Of a DNA stretch of 64,000 bases, positions 52,569-60,903 are shown piece by piece. The notes beneath the pieces were generated by a model. That model was not told the origin of the DNA, ran no database searches, and saw only the letters and a program-made list of their open reading frames with translations. Source of the DNA: CAXXOK01 sp964497495. Its GTDB lineage: Bacteria; Bacillota; Clostridia; Christensenellales; Aristaeellaceae. Where the stretch lies: contig CAZCCZ010000004.1 of assembly GCA_964497495.1 (NCBI GenBank), positions 59,553 to 123,552 on the forward strand, given 5' to 3'. The position numbers and the translations under genes are program-made. Every line of letters starts with the position of its first letter. Position 1 is the first letter of the stretch.

Positions 52569-53575
52569 TGGAGCCGTTGATCAGCGTGATCGTCCCCGTG
52601 TTCAACGCGGAGGCCTACCTGGGGGCGGCCGTCGAAAGCGTGATCGCGCAGCGTTACCCCGGCTGGGAGCTTCTGCTGGTGGACGACGGCTCCACGGACG
52701 GAAGCGGCGCGCTCTGCGACCGTTACGCGAAGGGCGACAAACGCATTACCGCCTGCCACATTCCGAACGGCGGAGTCTCTGCGGCGCGTAACTACGGGAT
52801 CGAGCGCGCCAAAGGCGAGTACGTATGCTTTCTGGATTCGGACGACCTGCTGGCGCCCGATCATCTTTCGGTGCTGCTGGCGGGCATCGGGAACGCGGAC
52901 CTTTCCCTGTGCGGCCTCCGAACGTTCGGCGACGGCTTTAAGGCGCACTGGTTCGATTATCTTACCAACCGCGTGCGCAACCGCCTTTACACCCTTCCGG
53001 CTTTTCGGGCCGACGTGTTGACCACCTGGTTTCTCCCGTACGTGTACACCTCCTGCAACAAGCTTTTTCGCAGGGACGTGCTGAACCGGTACGGCATCCG
53101 GTATCCCTCGGGCTGGAAAATCGGGGAGGACGCGATGCTCTGCCTTGCGTATCTCTCCCACGCGGAGCGTATCCGCTGCCATTCGGCCCGCACCTACCAT
53201 ATCCGCTTCCGGGCGTCCTCAGCCACCCGCCGGTATGATGACGGGCGCCTGAACGAGCAGTTGCGGCTGTACGACGCCTTCGACGAATTCTATCGCATCT
53301 CCGACAGCACCCCCGACCCCCTGCTGCAATGCTACCGGATCGGCAGGCGGCTGGACGTCCTCACGGAAGCCGCCGCGCGCGGCGCGGAACCCGGGAAGCG
53401 GTTGCGGGAACTGCTGGACGAAACCGGCCTTCCGACCGCCTTTTCCTGTTTCCGCCGTCCGTGCCCGAAGTATTTCCGCTTTCTGAAACCGTATCTGACC
53501 CCGAAGCACCACCGGAAAATGCAGCTTGTACGGGAAGGAAAGCTGGAGGAATACCTGCGGGCCTGCGCGGAATAA
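52568..53575 (+). CDS. Glycosyltransferase family 2 (first of a pair)
   Basis: The protein has 335 residues with a GT-A fold. It starts LISVIVPVFNAEAYLGAAVE, then LLLVDDGSTDGSG (the nucleotide-binding Asp pair) and FLDSDD as the metal-binding DxD. GEDAMLCLAYL contains the acid pair typical of the catalytic base region. ATG 52568 overlaps the previous stop (TGATG). It shares the stretch SVIVPV(F/Y)N and LLLVDDGSTDGSG with the gene at 53634 down to the DNA level, so the two are tandem relatives. It probably adds one sugar of the repeat unit. Confidence 0.9.
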   Translation: MEPLISVIVPVFNAEAYLGAAVESVIAQRYPGWELLLVDDGSTDGSGALCDRYAKGDKRITACHIPNGGVSAARNYGIERAKGEYVCFLDSDDLLAPDHLSVLLAGIGNADLSLCGLRTFGDGFKAHWFDYLTNRVRNRLYTLPAFRADVLTTWFLPYVYTSCNKLFRRDVLNRYGIRYPSGWKIGEDAMLCLAYLSHAERIRCHSARTYHIRFRASSATRRYDDGRLNEQLRLYDAFDEFYRISDSTPDPLLQCYRIGRRLDVLTEAAARGAEPGKRLRELLDETGLPTAFSCFRRPCPKYFRFLKPYLTPKHHRKMQLVREGKLEEYLRACAE

Positions 53576-53633
53576 CGTTCCGCGCCCCGGCTCCGTTCCC
53601 CGGCCTAACCGCCCGATGAAGGAGACAACCCGC

Positions 53634-54632
53634 ATGGAAGGGCCCTTTTTCAGCGTGATCGTCCCCGTGTATAACGTGAGCGGATATCTGGACGCCTGCA
53701 TGGCTTCGGTACTGCGCCAGCCCTTCGCAGATTTTGAGGTCCTGCTGGTGGACGATGGTTCCACCGACGGCAGCGGCGAACTCTGCGACGCCTACGCGAA
53801 AAAGGACGCCCGCGTCTGCGCGTTCCATCAGGCGAACGGAGGGCCCGGCTGCGCTCGGAACACCGGTCTGGAAAACGCAGCGGGCCGATGGATTCTTTTT
53901 CTGGACGGCGACGACCTGTGGCTGGAAAACTGCCTGACTCCGCTTCACGACCTCATCCTGGCCAACGCCGGTCGGGATGTGTTCGTGTGCCGGTACCTTA
54001 CGTTCTCGGCGGAAGAAGGCCCGTTCTCGCAGCCGTTCTCCACCCGGCCCTATCGTTCGGGCGAAGCGGCCGCGGTTCCGTACGGGGATTGCGTGCTGCG
54101 CTACCGGGACACGTCCAACTGGGCCGTCTGGAAGCTGGCCGTACGGCGAGCCCTGCTGACCGACGACCCCCTGCTTTTCCTGCCGGACGTGCGGTACGGC
54201 GAGGATTTCTGCTGGACGCTTCGCCTGTTTGAGCGCTGCCGGACCGTGTTTTACAGCGACGTAATACTGTGCGGGTATCGGATCCGGCCGAACAGCCTTT
54301 CCGGCGCCGATTCCGCGAACGCTCTGAAATATATGGAAAGCATGCTGAACGCCTTCCGTTGGTTTCTGGCGCATCCCCGGGAAAAGGAACAGGCCTTTAT
54401 CCTCGGTCTGCTGGCAGATACCTACTCGCTGTATATGGTGTACGCCACCGGCGGCGCGGAAAGAAACGGGTGGATAACGATGTATCCGGACAGCCGCCGG
54501 ATGATGAGCCGTTCGGTCGCCGCGCTCAGTTGCCGCCGGACGAAGCTGATCCGCCTGGCGCTGAGGGTTTGCGGCGCGCGCTGCGCCTTCCTTCTGTGCG
54601 CCGCGCTGCGTCGTCGTCTGCCGGCGGGATGA
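53634..54632 (+). CDS. Glycosyltransferase family 2 (second of a pair)
   Basis: The protein has 332 residues with a GT-A fold: FFSVIVPVYNVSGYLDACM, LLVDDGSTDGSGELCDAYA, FLDGDDLWLEN as DxD, and YGEDFCWTLRLF as the base region. The C-terminal part is basic and hydrophobic (TKLIRLALRVCGARCAFLL), suggesting membrane contact. I chose ATG 53634, nine bases after AAGGAG; the in-frame ATG at 53616 overlaps that site. It follows the other GT2 gene by 58 bases. Confidence 0.88.
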   Translation: MEGPFFSVIVPVYNVSGYLDACMASVLRQPFADFEVLLVDDGSTDGSGELCDAYAKKDARVCAFHQANGGPGCARNTGLENAAGRWILFLDGDDLWLENCLTPLHDLILANAGRDVFVCRYLTFSAEEGPFSQPFSTRPYRSGEAAAVPYGDCVLRYRDTSNWAVWKLAVRRALLTDDPLLFLPDVRYGEDFCWTLRLFERCRTVFYSDVILCGYRIRPNSLSGADSANALKYMESMLNAFRWFLAHPREKEQAFILGLLADTYSLYMVYATGGAERNGWITMYPDSRRMMSRSVAALSCRRTKLIRLALRVCGARCAFLLCAALRRRLPAG

Positions 54633-54701
54633 CGGAGCCCCTGCCGGGCGCGGGGCGCCCCGCCCGTGTTACCTCGAAAAATCCCCGAAAGGAACGTGCG
54701 C

Positions 54702-55619
54702 ATGCTGTACGTCAAACTGATGGGCGGGTTGGGCAACCAGTTGTTCATCTACGCTTTCGCCCGGTCGTACCAGTTAAAATACCGGGAGGATGTCGTTTTC
54801 CTCGTACAGAACGGCGACCCTTCCAGGCTGGATTTCTGCAAGCTGGACCGGTTCGACGTCGTGAAGGAAGGCGTTTCGTACCGGGAGGATCCGCAGCGGT
54901 TTCCCGCTCCGGTTCCCTATTTCCTTTTCCGAATGTTCCGGAAAGGCATCGGCCTCTGCTCCCGCGGCGACCCGGTAAAGCAGTATTCGCTGGAAGAAAA
55001 ACTGCAACCGCTGATGAACGCCCTGGGCCTTTGCCAGATGAACGGAAGCGCGTACGTACCGATCCGCCGTCCGCTTTTCGGCGCGTCCCTGATCGCCAGC
55101 GGGTATTTCCAATCGGAAGAATACTTCAGGCCGTACGCGGATACGATCCGCAAAGAGCTTCGCATTACCGAACCGCTCTCGGCGGAAAACGCGCCGGTGC
55201 TCCGGGACATCCTCTCGTCGGATTCCGTGTGCATCCACATCCGCCGGGGGGATTATCTGCTCGACCAGTTTTCGGCCTTCCGGGTGTGCACGGAGGCGTA
55301 TTACCGAAACGCCGCGGAAAAGATGCTTTCCCTCCGTCCGGACGCGCGCTTTTTCGTCTTTTCGGACGATATCGGTTGGGTGAAGGAGCACTGGCGGTTC
55401 CCCAACGCGACCTACGTGGACCGTTCGAACGGCGCCACGCAGGACCTGCGGCTGATGAGCGCGTGCAATCACTTCATCCTGTCCAATTCCAGCTTCAGCT
55501 GGTGGGCGCAGTACCTGGCCGACCGCCCCGAAAAAATTGTCATCGCGCCGGACAGATGGTATAATGACGGACGGAAAGCGGATATTTACCTGCCGGCGTG
55601 GGTACGGCTTCCCGTTTAG
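54702..55619 (+). CDS. Glycosyltransferase family 11 (alpha-1,2-fucosyl- or colitosyltransferase)
   Basis: The protein has 305 residues. GT11 motifs are MGGLGNQLFIYAFARSYQ at the N-terminus, the donor-binding HIRRGDYLLD, FFVFSDDIGWVKEH, and SNSSFSWWAQYL. This family transfers L-fucose in alpha-1,2 linkage from GDP-fucose; a few members in O-antigen clusters use GDP-colitose. The sugar-nucleotide genes downstream (gmd, an H-for-K dehydratase, a fucose/colitose-synthase-like reductase) would supply such a donor. ATG 54702 follows GAAAGGA. The closeness of donor and transferase genes supports a terminal 6-deoxy or 3,6-dideoxy residue in the product. Confidence 0.92.
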   Translation: MLYVKLMGGLGNQLFIYAFARSYQLKYREDVVFLVQNGDPSRLDFCKLDRFDVVKEGVSYREDPQRFPAPVPYFLFRMFRKGIGLCSRGDPVKQYSLEEKLQPLMNALGLCQMNGSAYVPIRRPLFGASLIASGYFQSEEYFRPYADTIRKELRITEPLSAENAPVLRDILSSDSVCIHIRRGDYLLDQFSAFRVCTEAYYRNAAEKMLSLRPDARFFVFSDDIGWVKEHWRFPNATYVDRSNGATQDLRLMSACNHFILSNSSFSWWAQYLADRPEKIVIAPDRWYNDGRKADIYLPAWVRLPV

Positions 55620-55720
55620 GGGGCGCGGGCGCGGAACCAGAGCGCGGCTCCTCCCCAGCCGCGCGGCATCTCCCAAACGCGCGCCGCGGTATCGCGGCGG
55701 TTAATCTGCAAGTGGATGTG

Positions 55721-57487
55721 ATGGCATTGCGCGAACTGGTCAAACAGCTGCGGGGCATCTTCGACGCGCGGCAAAAAAGAGGGCTTCTGCTGATCCTCGT
55801 CGGTCTGATCGTCTGTTCCATGCTGGACGCGCTGGCCGTGGCCCTGATGGGTTCTTTCACGATCCTGCTGCTTAATATGGACGCGGTCTACACCAACGCG
55901 AGCCTGGGGCATGTATACAACCTTCTCGGTTTCCGGTCGCCCGCCGAGTTTTTGATGTTCTTCGCCGTATCGATCGCCGCGATCTACTTTGTCCGCGGCG
56001 CGCTGCGGTTTTATCTGTTGCACGTACAGGCCCGGAAGGTCGGTCAGTACCGCGCCGACGTTTCCCGCAGACTGTTCGCCCACGTGATCCTGCAGCCCTA
56101 TCGCTACCACGCCAGGCACAACAGCGCGCAGCTGCAGCAGTTGCTGACGGATTACATTAACTACACGTTCACCCTGCTGGACAACCTGCTGCAGGCGATC
56201 TCCTCCGTATCGGTGGGCGTTTGCATCATGATCGTCCTGTTGATGACGAACTGGATCGTCACGCTGTCCATCACCGCGTTTCTGGTGATCCTCCTTCTGC
56301 TCACGAACGGCATCGTCAAGAAGATCGTCCGCGATACCGCCACGGAATACAACGGCGCCTATAAAAACGCGATCAAATGGATCAACCAGACGCTGGGCGC
56401 GATCAAGGACATCATCGCCAGGAACCGCCGCGGGTTTTTCATCGACGAATATTCCCGGCAGGCCAAAACCGTCGCCTATACCTACGCCCGCTACGTCACC
56501 TGGCAGTCCGCGCCCAAGTTCATCATCGAAACGCTCGTCATGGTCGCCATTTTTCTGGCTACGGCGCTCATCATCGGCAGCGGGGCCAACGCGGACAGCT
56601 TTCTGCCGCTGCTGGCCACGTTCGCGCTGGCCGCAACCCGGCTGGTGCCCACGTTCAGCCAGCTTTCGTCCATGCTGAGCATGATCGCCTTCTGCAAGCC
56701 CGCCGTAGGCAGCATTTACCGCGTTTTCCGGGACGAAGGCACCGGCGAAATCCCGGCCCCGGAGGACGAACCGGGCGCGGACAGGCCGGAGCACATCGAT
56801 CGTTGCATTCAATTGGATCACGTCGGCTTCTCGTTCGAGGATTCCGATACGCCGCTGCTGACGGACATTTCGCTGACGATTAATAAGGGCGAGTCCGTGG
56901 CGTTCGTCGGCCCCTCCGGCTCCGGCAAGACGACGCTGGCCGATATCATCCTGGGCGTTTACGCGCCCAACGGCGGCCGCATCACGGCGGACGGCGTGGA
57001 CATCCACAGGAATCCGGCGTGGTGGGCCAAGAAGATCGGCTACATTCCCCAGTTCATCTACCTGTCCGACGATTCCATCCGCGCCAACGTCGCCTTCGGG
57101 ATACGGCCCGAAGCCGTGGACGACGAAAAAGTATGGCTTTGCCTGGACCAGGCGCAGATGAAAGGTTACGCGGAGGCGTTGCCGGAGGGATTGGGTACGA
57201 ACATCGGCGAAAACGGCGTGCGGCTGTCCGGCGGGCAGCGGCAGCGCATCGGCATCGCGCGGGCGCTGTACTTCGAGCCGGAAATCCTCGTCATGGACGA
57301 GGCCACGTCCTCTTTGGACAGCGAAAACGAAGCGGCGATCATCAAAGCCGTCAACGCGCTGGCCGGCGAGAAAACGCTGATCATCATCGCCCACCGGCTT
57401 ACGACGATCCGGGAATGCAACCGTATCTACCGCGTCGAAAACGGCGGCATCGCGGAGGAACCCCGGACGGAAACGCAGCCCTCGTAA
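55721..57487 (+). CDS. ABC flippase for lipid-linked oligosaccharide, PglK/MsbA-type
   Basis: The protein has 588 residues, a half-transporter that acts as a dimer. Six membrane helices (to about 330) precede the ATPase domain: Walker A VGPSGSGKTTLADIIL, signature RLSGGQRQRIGIARALY, Walker B ILVMDEATSSLDS, switch His in IIAHRLTTI. The order of neighbours (glycosyltransferases, initiating transferase) and the PglK-like membrane domain point to flipping an undecaprenyl-pyrophosphate oligosaccharide outward. The start is uncertain: ATG 55721 has only AAGTGG upstream, and GTGs at 55712 and 55718 are alternatives. Its presence instead of Wzx/Wzy is notable. Confidence 0.85.
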   Translation: MALRELVKQLRGIFDARQKRGLLLILVGLIVCSMLDALAVALMGSFTILLLNMDAVYTNASLGHVYNLLGFRSPAEFLMFFAVSIAAIYFVRGALRFYLLHVQARKVGQYRADVSRRLFAHVILQPYRYHARHNSAQLQQLLTDYINYTFTLLDNLLQAISSVSVGVCIMIVLLMTNWIVTLSITAFLVILLLLTNGIVKKIVRDTATEYNGAYKNAIKWINQTLGAIKDIIARNRRGFFIDEYSRQAKTVAYTYARYVTWQSAPKFIIETLVMVAIFLATALIIGSGANADSFLPLLATFALAATRLVPTFSQLSSMLSMIAFCKPAVGSIYRVFRDEGTGEIPAPEDEPGADRPEHIDRCIQLDHVGFSFEDSDTPLLTDISLTINKGESVAFVGPSGSGKTTLADIILGVYAPNGGRITADGVDIHRNPAWWAKKIGYIPQFIYLSDDSIRANVAFGIRPEAVDDEKVWLCLDQAQMKGYAEALPEGLGTNIGENGVRLSGGQRQRIGIARALYFEPEILVMDEATSSLDSENEAAIIKAVNALAGEKTLIIIAHRLTTIRECNRIYRVENGGIAEEPRTETQPS

Positions 57488-57582
57488 CCGCGACGTTTCC
57501 ACACGCGCAAGGCCGTCCGCATCCGGCGGGACGGAAAAATCCATCATGCCGACGGGTTACGGCTTGGGAAGGACGGTCAGCC

Positions 57583-58629
57583 ATGAAACAGGCTCTCATC
57601 ACAGGGATCACCGGCCAGGACGGCAGCTACCTTGCGGAACTGTTGCTCGCCAAGGGGTACCGCGTGCACGGCCTGCTTCGCCGCGCCTCGCTTCCCAACA
57701 CCTCCCGCATCGACCATCTGCTCGCCGCCGGCGCCGTAACGCTGCATGGCGGAGATTTGTGCGATTCCTCCAGCGTCATCCGTATCGTCGGGGAGATCAG
57801 GCCGGACGAAATCTACAATCTCGGCGCGCAAAGCCACGTGCAGGTCAGCTTCGAAGCCCCGGAATACGCCGGGGACGTGGACGCGCTGGGCGTGCTGCGC
57901 GTGCTGGAAGCCGTGCGCATGCTCGGGCTGGAAAAGACGTGCCGCGTGTACCAGGCTTCCACCAGCGAGCTGTACGGCCGGGTAACAGAGGTGCCTCAAA
58001 GCGAAACGACTCCGTTCCACCCCTACAGCCCCTACGCGGTGGCCAAGCAGTACGGCTTCTGGATCGTCCGGGAATACCGGGAGGCGTACGGTATGTACGC
58101 CGTCAACGGCATCCTGTTCAACCACGAGTCCGAGCGCCGCGGCGAAAACTTCGTCACCCGGAAGATCACGCTGGCAGCGGGCCGCATCGCCTGCGGCCTG
58201 CAGGACAGGCTATATCTGGGCAATCTGGACAGCAAACGGGACTGGGGCTACGCGAAGGATTACGTGGAGTGCATGTGGCTGATGCTCCAGCAGGATACCC
58301 CGGACGATTTCGTGATCGCCACCGGGGAGCAGCACACCGTGCGGGACTTTACCGAGCGCGCGTTCCGCCACTGCGGCATCGGGCTGGAATGGCGCGGCGC
58401 GGGCATTGACGAAAAGGGCTTCGACCGGAAGACGGGCCGGGTTCTGGTGGAGATCAGCAAAGACTTTTACCGCCCCACCGACGTGGTCAACCTGCTGGGC
58501 GACCCCACGAAAGCCCGCACGGTGCTGGGGTGGAACCCGCGCGCGACCGGCTACGAAGAATTGGTTCGGATTATGGCGGAACACGATTTGGAGTTGGCCC
58601 GGAAAGAGGCCGCCGCCGACAGGGTATAG
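57583..58629 (+). CDS. gmd: GDP-mannose 4,6-dehydratase
   Basis: The protein has 348 residues, an extended SDR enzyme. GITGQDGSYLAELLL is the NADP-binding glycine loop; the catalytic set is Thr/Ser in YQASTSELYGRV and YSPYAVAKQYGF (YxxxK). FNHESERRGENFVTRKIT and GNLDSKRDWGYAKDYVE are Gmd signatures. It turns GDP-D-mannose into GDP-4-keto-6-deoxy-D-mannose, the branch point to fucose, rhamnose, perosamine and colitose. ATG 57583 has GGGAAGG ten bases upstream. The next gene follows its stop by 10 bases. Confidence 0.97.
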   Translation: MKQALITGITGQDGSYLAELLLAKGYRVHGLLRRASLPNTSRIDHLLAAGAVTLHGGDLCDSSSVIRIVGEIRPDEIYNLGAQSHVQVSFEAPEYAGDVDALGVLRVLEAVRMLGLEKTCRVYQASTSELYGRVTEVPQSETTPFHPYSPYAVAKQYGFWIVREYREAYGMYAVNGILFNHESERRGENFVTRKITLAAGRIACGLQDRLYLGNLDSKRDWGYAKDYVECMWLMLQQDTPDDFVIATGEQHTVRDFTERAFRHCGIGLEWRGAGIDEKGFDRKTGRVLVEISKDFYRPTDVVNLLGDPTKARTVLGWNPRATGYEELVRIMAEHDLELARKEAAADRV

Positions 58630-58639
58630 GGAGAACGCG

Positions 58640-59851
58640 ATGAAGAAAATCGGCGTGGGATATGCCTCGGTCACCGATATCGAGAAGAAGTACGTGATGG
58701 ACGCGCTGGACCACCAGCGGCTGTCGCAGGGCAAGTTTGTGGCGGAGTTTGAAAAGCGTTTCGCCGCCCTGCACGGGCAGCGGTACGGGGCCATGTGCAA
58801 CAGCGGCACCGGCGCGCTGCACTTGGCGCTGGAAGCGCTTAAAGAGGTGGACGGCTGGGACGGGGACACCGAAGTGCTGGTGCCCGCCGTCACCTTCATC
58901 GCCACGCCGAACGCCGTGCTGCACGCGGGCCTGAAGGTCGTTTTCGTGGACGTGGACCCGCTGACCTACAACATGGACCCGGACGAGATCGAAAAGCACG
59001 TCACCCCCCGTACCCGGTGTGTGATGCCGGTTCATACGTTCGGCATGCCGTGCGACATGGGGCGCATCGCAGAGATCGCCAAAAAGCACCGCCTACGCAT
59101 CGTGGAGGACTGTGCGGAAGCCCATTTCGCCTCCGTGGACGGCCGGACGGTCGGAAGCTACAGCGACATCATGGCATGCAGCCTGTACGTGGCCCACACG
59201 ATTACCACGGGAATCGGCGGCATCTGCTGCACCCGCGACCCGAACCTGATCGAGATTCTGCGCTCCCTGCTGGCGCACGGCCGCGCCTGCACCTGCGAGC
59301 GCTGCGTCGCCTCCGACGGCGAGCAGGTGTGCCCGAAACGGCTCAAGACCGATATGGACCGCCGGTTCACGTTCGTGCGTATCGGCTACAGCTACCGCGT
59401 CGGCGAGTTGGAAGGCGCGCTGGGGCTGGCGCAGCTGGAACGCAAGGACGAAATTTTGAACGCCCGCCGCCGCAACGCGGCCCGGCTTACGCAGGGGCTT
59501 GCGCCCTACGAACGGCTGATCCAGCTGCCGCGCTGCCCGGGCAACGTGGAGCACACGTACATGATGTACCCCGTCCTCATCCGCAAGGAGTCCGGCATCG
59601 CGCGCAAGGGTCTGGTCGATTGGCTGGAAAGCCGGAACATCGAAACCCGCCCGATGCTCCCGCTGCTGAACCAGCCGGTATACCTTGAGATTTTCGGCGA
59701 CCTCGAGAAAGAATATCCCGTTGCCGCCGATATCGACCGGAACGGTTTTTACGTCGGCTGCCATCACGGCATGTCGGACAAGGACGTGGATTACGTGATC
59801 GCCGCGTTTGCGGAATATCTGCAAGGAACGGACGGGACGCGCCATGGATAA
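58640..59851 (+). CDS. PLP-dependent sugar 3-dehydratase-like protein (DegT/DnrJ family, His for Lys)
   Basis: The protein has 403 residues with the DegT/DnrJ/EryC1 fold (NSGTGALHLAL, FVDVDPLTYNMDP, IVEDCAEAHFA). Where aminotransferases carry the PLP lysine, before TTG-x-GG, this protein has His186 (SLYVAHTITTGIGG). The same Lys-to-His change defines ColD (GDP-4-keto-6-deoxymannose 3-dehydratase) and the E1/RfbH-type hexulose 3-dehydrases. Cysteines 158, 217, 219, 222 and 231 are spaced much like the [2Fe-2S] ligands of E1 (C-X57-C-X1-C). Between gmd and a GDP-fucose/colitose-synthase-like gene, a role in 3-deoxygenation is the best guess. ATG 58640 follows AGGGAG; the next gene overlaps by eight bases. 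Confidence 0.75.
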   Translation: MKKIGVGYASVTDIEKKYVMDALDHQRLSQGKFVAEFEKRFAALHGQRYGAMCNSGTGALHLALEALKEVDGWDGDTEVLVPAVTFIATPNAVLHAGLKVVFVDVDPLTYNMDPDEIEKHVTPRTRCVMPVHTFGMPCDMGRIAEIAKKHRLRIVEDCAEAHFASVDGRTVGSYSDIMACSLYVAHTITTGIGGICCTRDPNLIEILRSLLAHGRACTCERCVASDGEQVCPKRLKTDMDRRFTFVRIGYSYRVGELEGALGLAQLERKDEILNARRRNAARLTQGLAPYERLIQLPRCPGNVEHTYMMYPVLIRKESGIARKGLVDWLESRNIETRPMLPLLNQPVYLEIFGDLEKEYPVAADIDRNGFYVGCHHGMSDKDVDYVIAAFAEYLQGTDGTRHG

Positions 59852-60782
59852 GACGGCCAAAATCTACGTGGCGGGCCACACGGGCCTCGTCGGCAGCGCG
59901 CTGGTGGCGAAGTTGCGCGCGGAAGGCTACCAAAACCTGCTGCTGCGCACCCACGAACAGCTGGAACTGACCGACCAGCGGGCGGTGAACGGCTTTTTCG
60001 AAGCGGAAAAACCAGACTACGTTTTCATGCTGGCCGCGAAGGTGGGCGGCATACAGGCCAACCGGGAGGCCCCCGCCGACTTCTTTTACGAGAACGTAAC
60101 GATGACGGACAACGTGCTGTGGGCCGCGTGCCGCAGCGGGGTGAAGAAGCTGCTATTCCCGGGCAGCGCCTGCATGTACCCGCGGGACTGCCACCAGCCC
60201 ATGAAGGAAGAGGACATCCTGACCGGGCTGCCCGAGGCGACCAACGAAGGTTACGCGCTGGCGAAGATCGGCGGGTGCCGCCTGTGCGGCTATCTGCGGC
60301 AGCAGTACGGCGTCGATTTCATCAGCGCCATTCCGGCAAACGCCTACGGCCCCAACGACTGCTTCGATCCGGAAAAGTCCCACGTGATCCCAGCCCTGCT
60401 GATGAAGTACCACCGCGCGAAAGTCAACGGCGACCCCTCCGTTACGCTCTGGGGCACCGGGTCGGCGATCCGGGAGTTCATCTATACGGACGACATCGCG
60501 GACGCCTGCCTGTTCCTGATGCGGCATTACTCGGACGCAGCCCCGGTCAACATCGGCACAGGCGAGGAAGTCTCCGTGCTGGAGCTGTCGGAGATGGTCA
60601 GGAAAATCGTCGGTTACAAGGGGCAGATCGTCTGCGACGCCTCCAGGCCGGACGGTATGCCCCGGCGGATGCTCGACGGTTCGCGGATACGGAGCCTCGG
60701 CTGGCGGCCCGCGTACCGGCTTGCGGAAGGACTGCGGCAAATGTACCGAGAATACCTTCGGCGTTACGGTTCTCCGGAATGA
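59844..60782 (+). CDS. GDP-L-fucose/GDP-L-colitose synthase-like epimerase-reductase
   Basis: The protein has 312 residues, SDR fold. IYVAGHTGLVGSALV binds NADP; the active site shows Ser and Cys in LFPGSACMYPRD, YxxxK in NEGYALAKIGG, and the epimerisation His in DPEKSHVIPALL, as in E. coli Fcl. It should carry out C3/C5 epimerisation (or C5 only, for colitose) and C4 reduction of a GDP-4-keto sugar. The preceding PLP protein makes the colitose version (ColC) more likely than fucose. ATG 59844 overlaps the previous stop by eight bases. Confidence 0.9.
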   Translation: MDKTAKIYVAGHTGLVGSALVAKLRAEGYQNLLLRTHEQLELTDQRAVNGFFEAEKPDYVFMLAAKVGGIQANREAPADFFYENVTMTDNVLWAACRSGVKKLLFPGSACMYPRDCHQPMKEEDILTGLPEATNEGYALAKIGGCRLCGYLRQQYGVDFISAIPANAYGPNDCFDPEKSHVIPALLMKYHRAKVNGDPSVTLWGTGSAIREFIYTDDIADACLFLMRHYSDAAPVNIGTGEEVSVLELSEMVRKIVGYKGQIVCDASRPDGMPRRMLDGSRIRSLGWRPAYRLAEGLRQMYREYLRRYGSPE

Positions 60783-60903
60783 CGGCGCGGTTCGTCCGGG
60801 AGGCCGGATACCTGGCGGGCGCGGCCCGGCTTTCGCGCGTGCGGGGGCCGTCGGCGTTCCGGGCGATGCGGAGTTCGCATTCTGGGAAAAGGGGCGCGGA
60901 GCC

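Noticed and set aside
58640..59851. Perosamine synthase or ordinary sugar aminotransferase
   Set aside because: The PLP-binding lysine is replaced by histidine, so transamination by the usual route is not expected.
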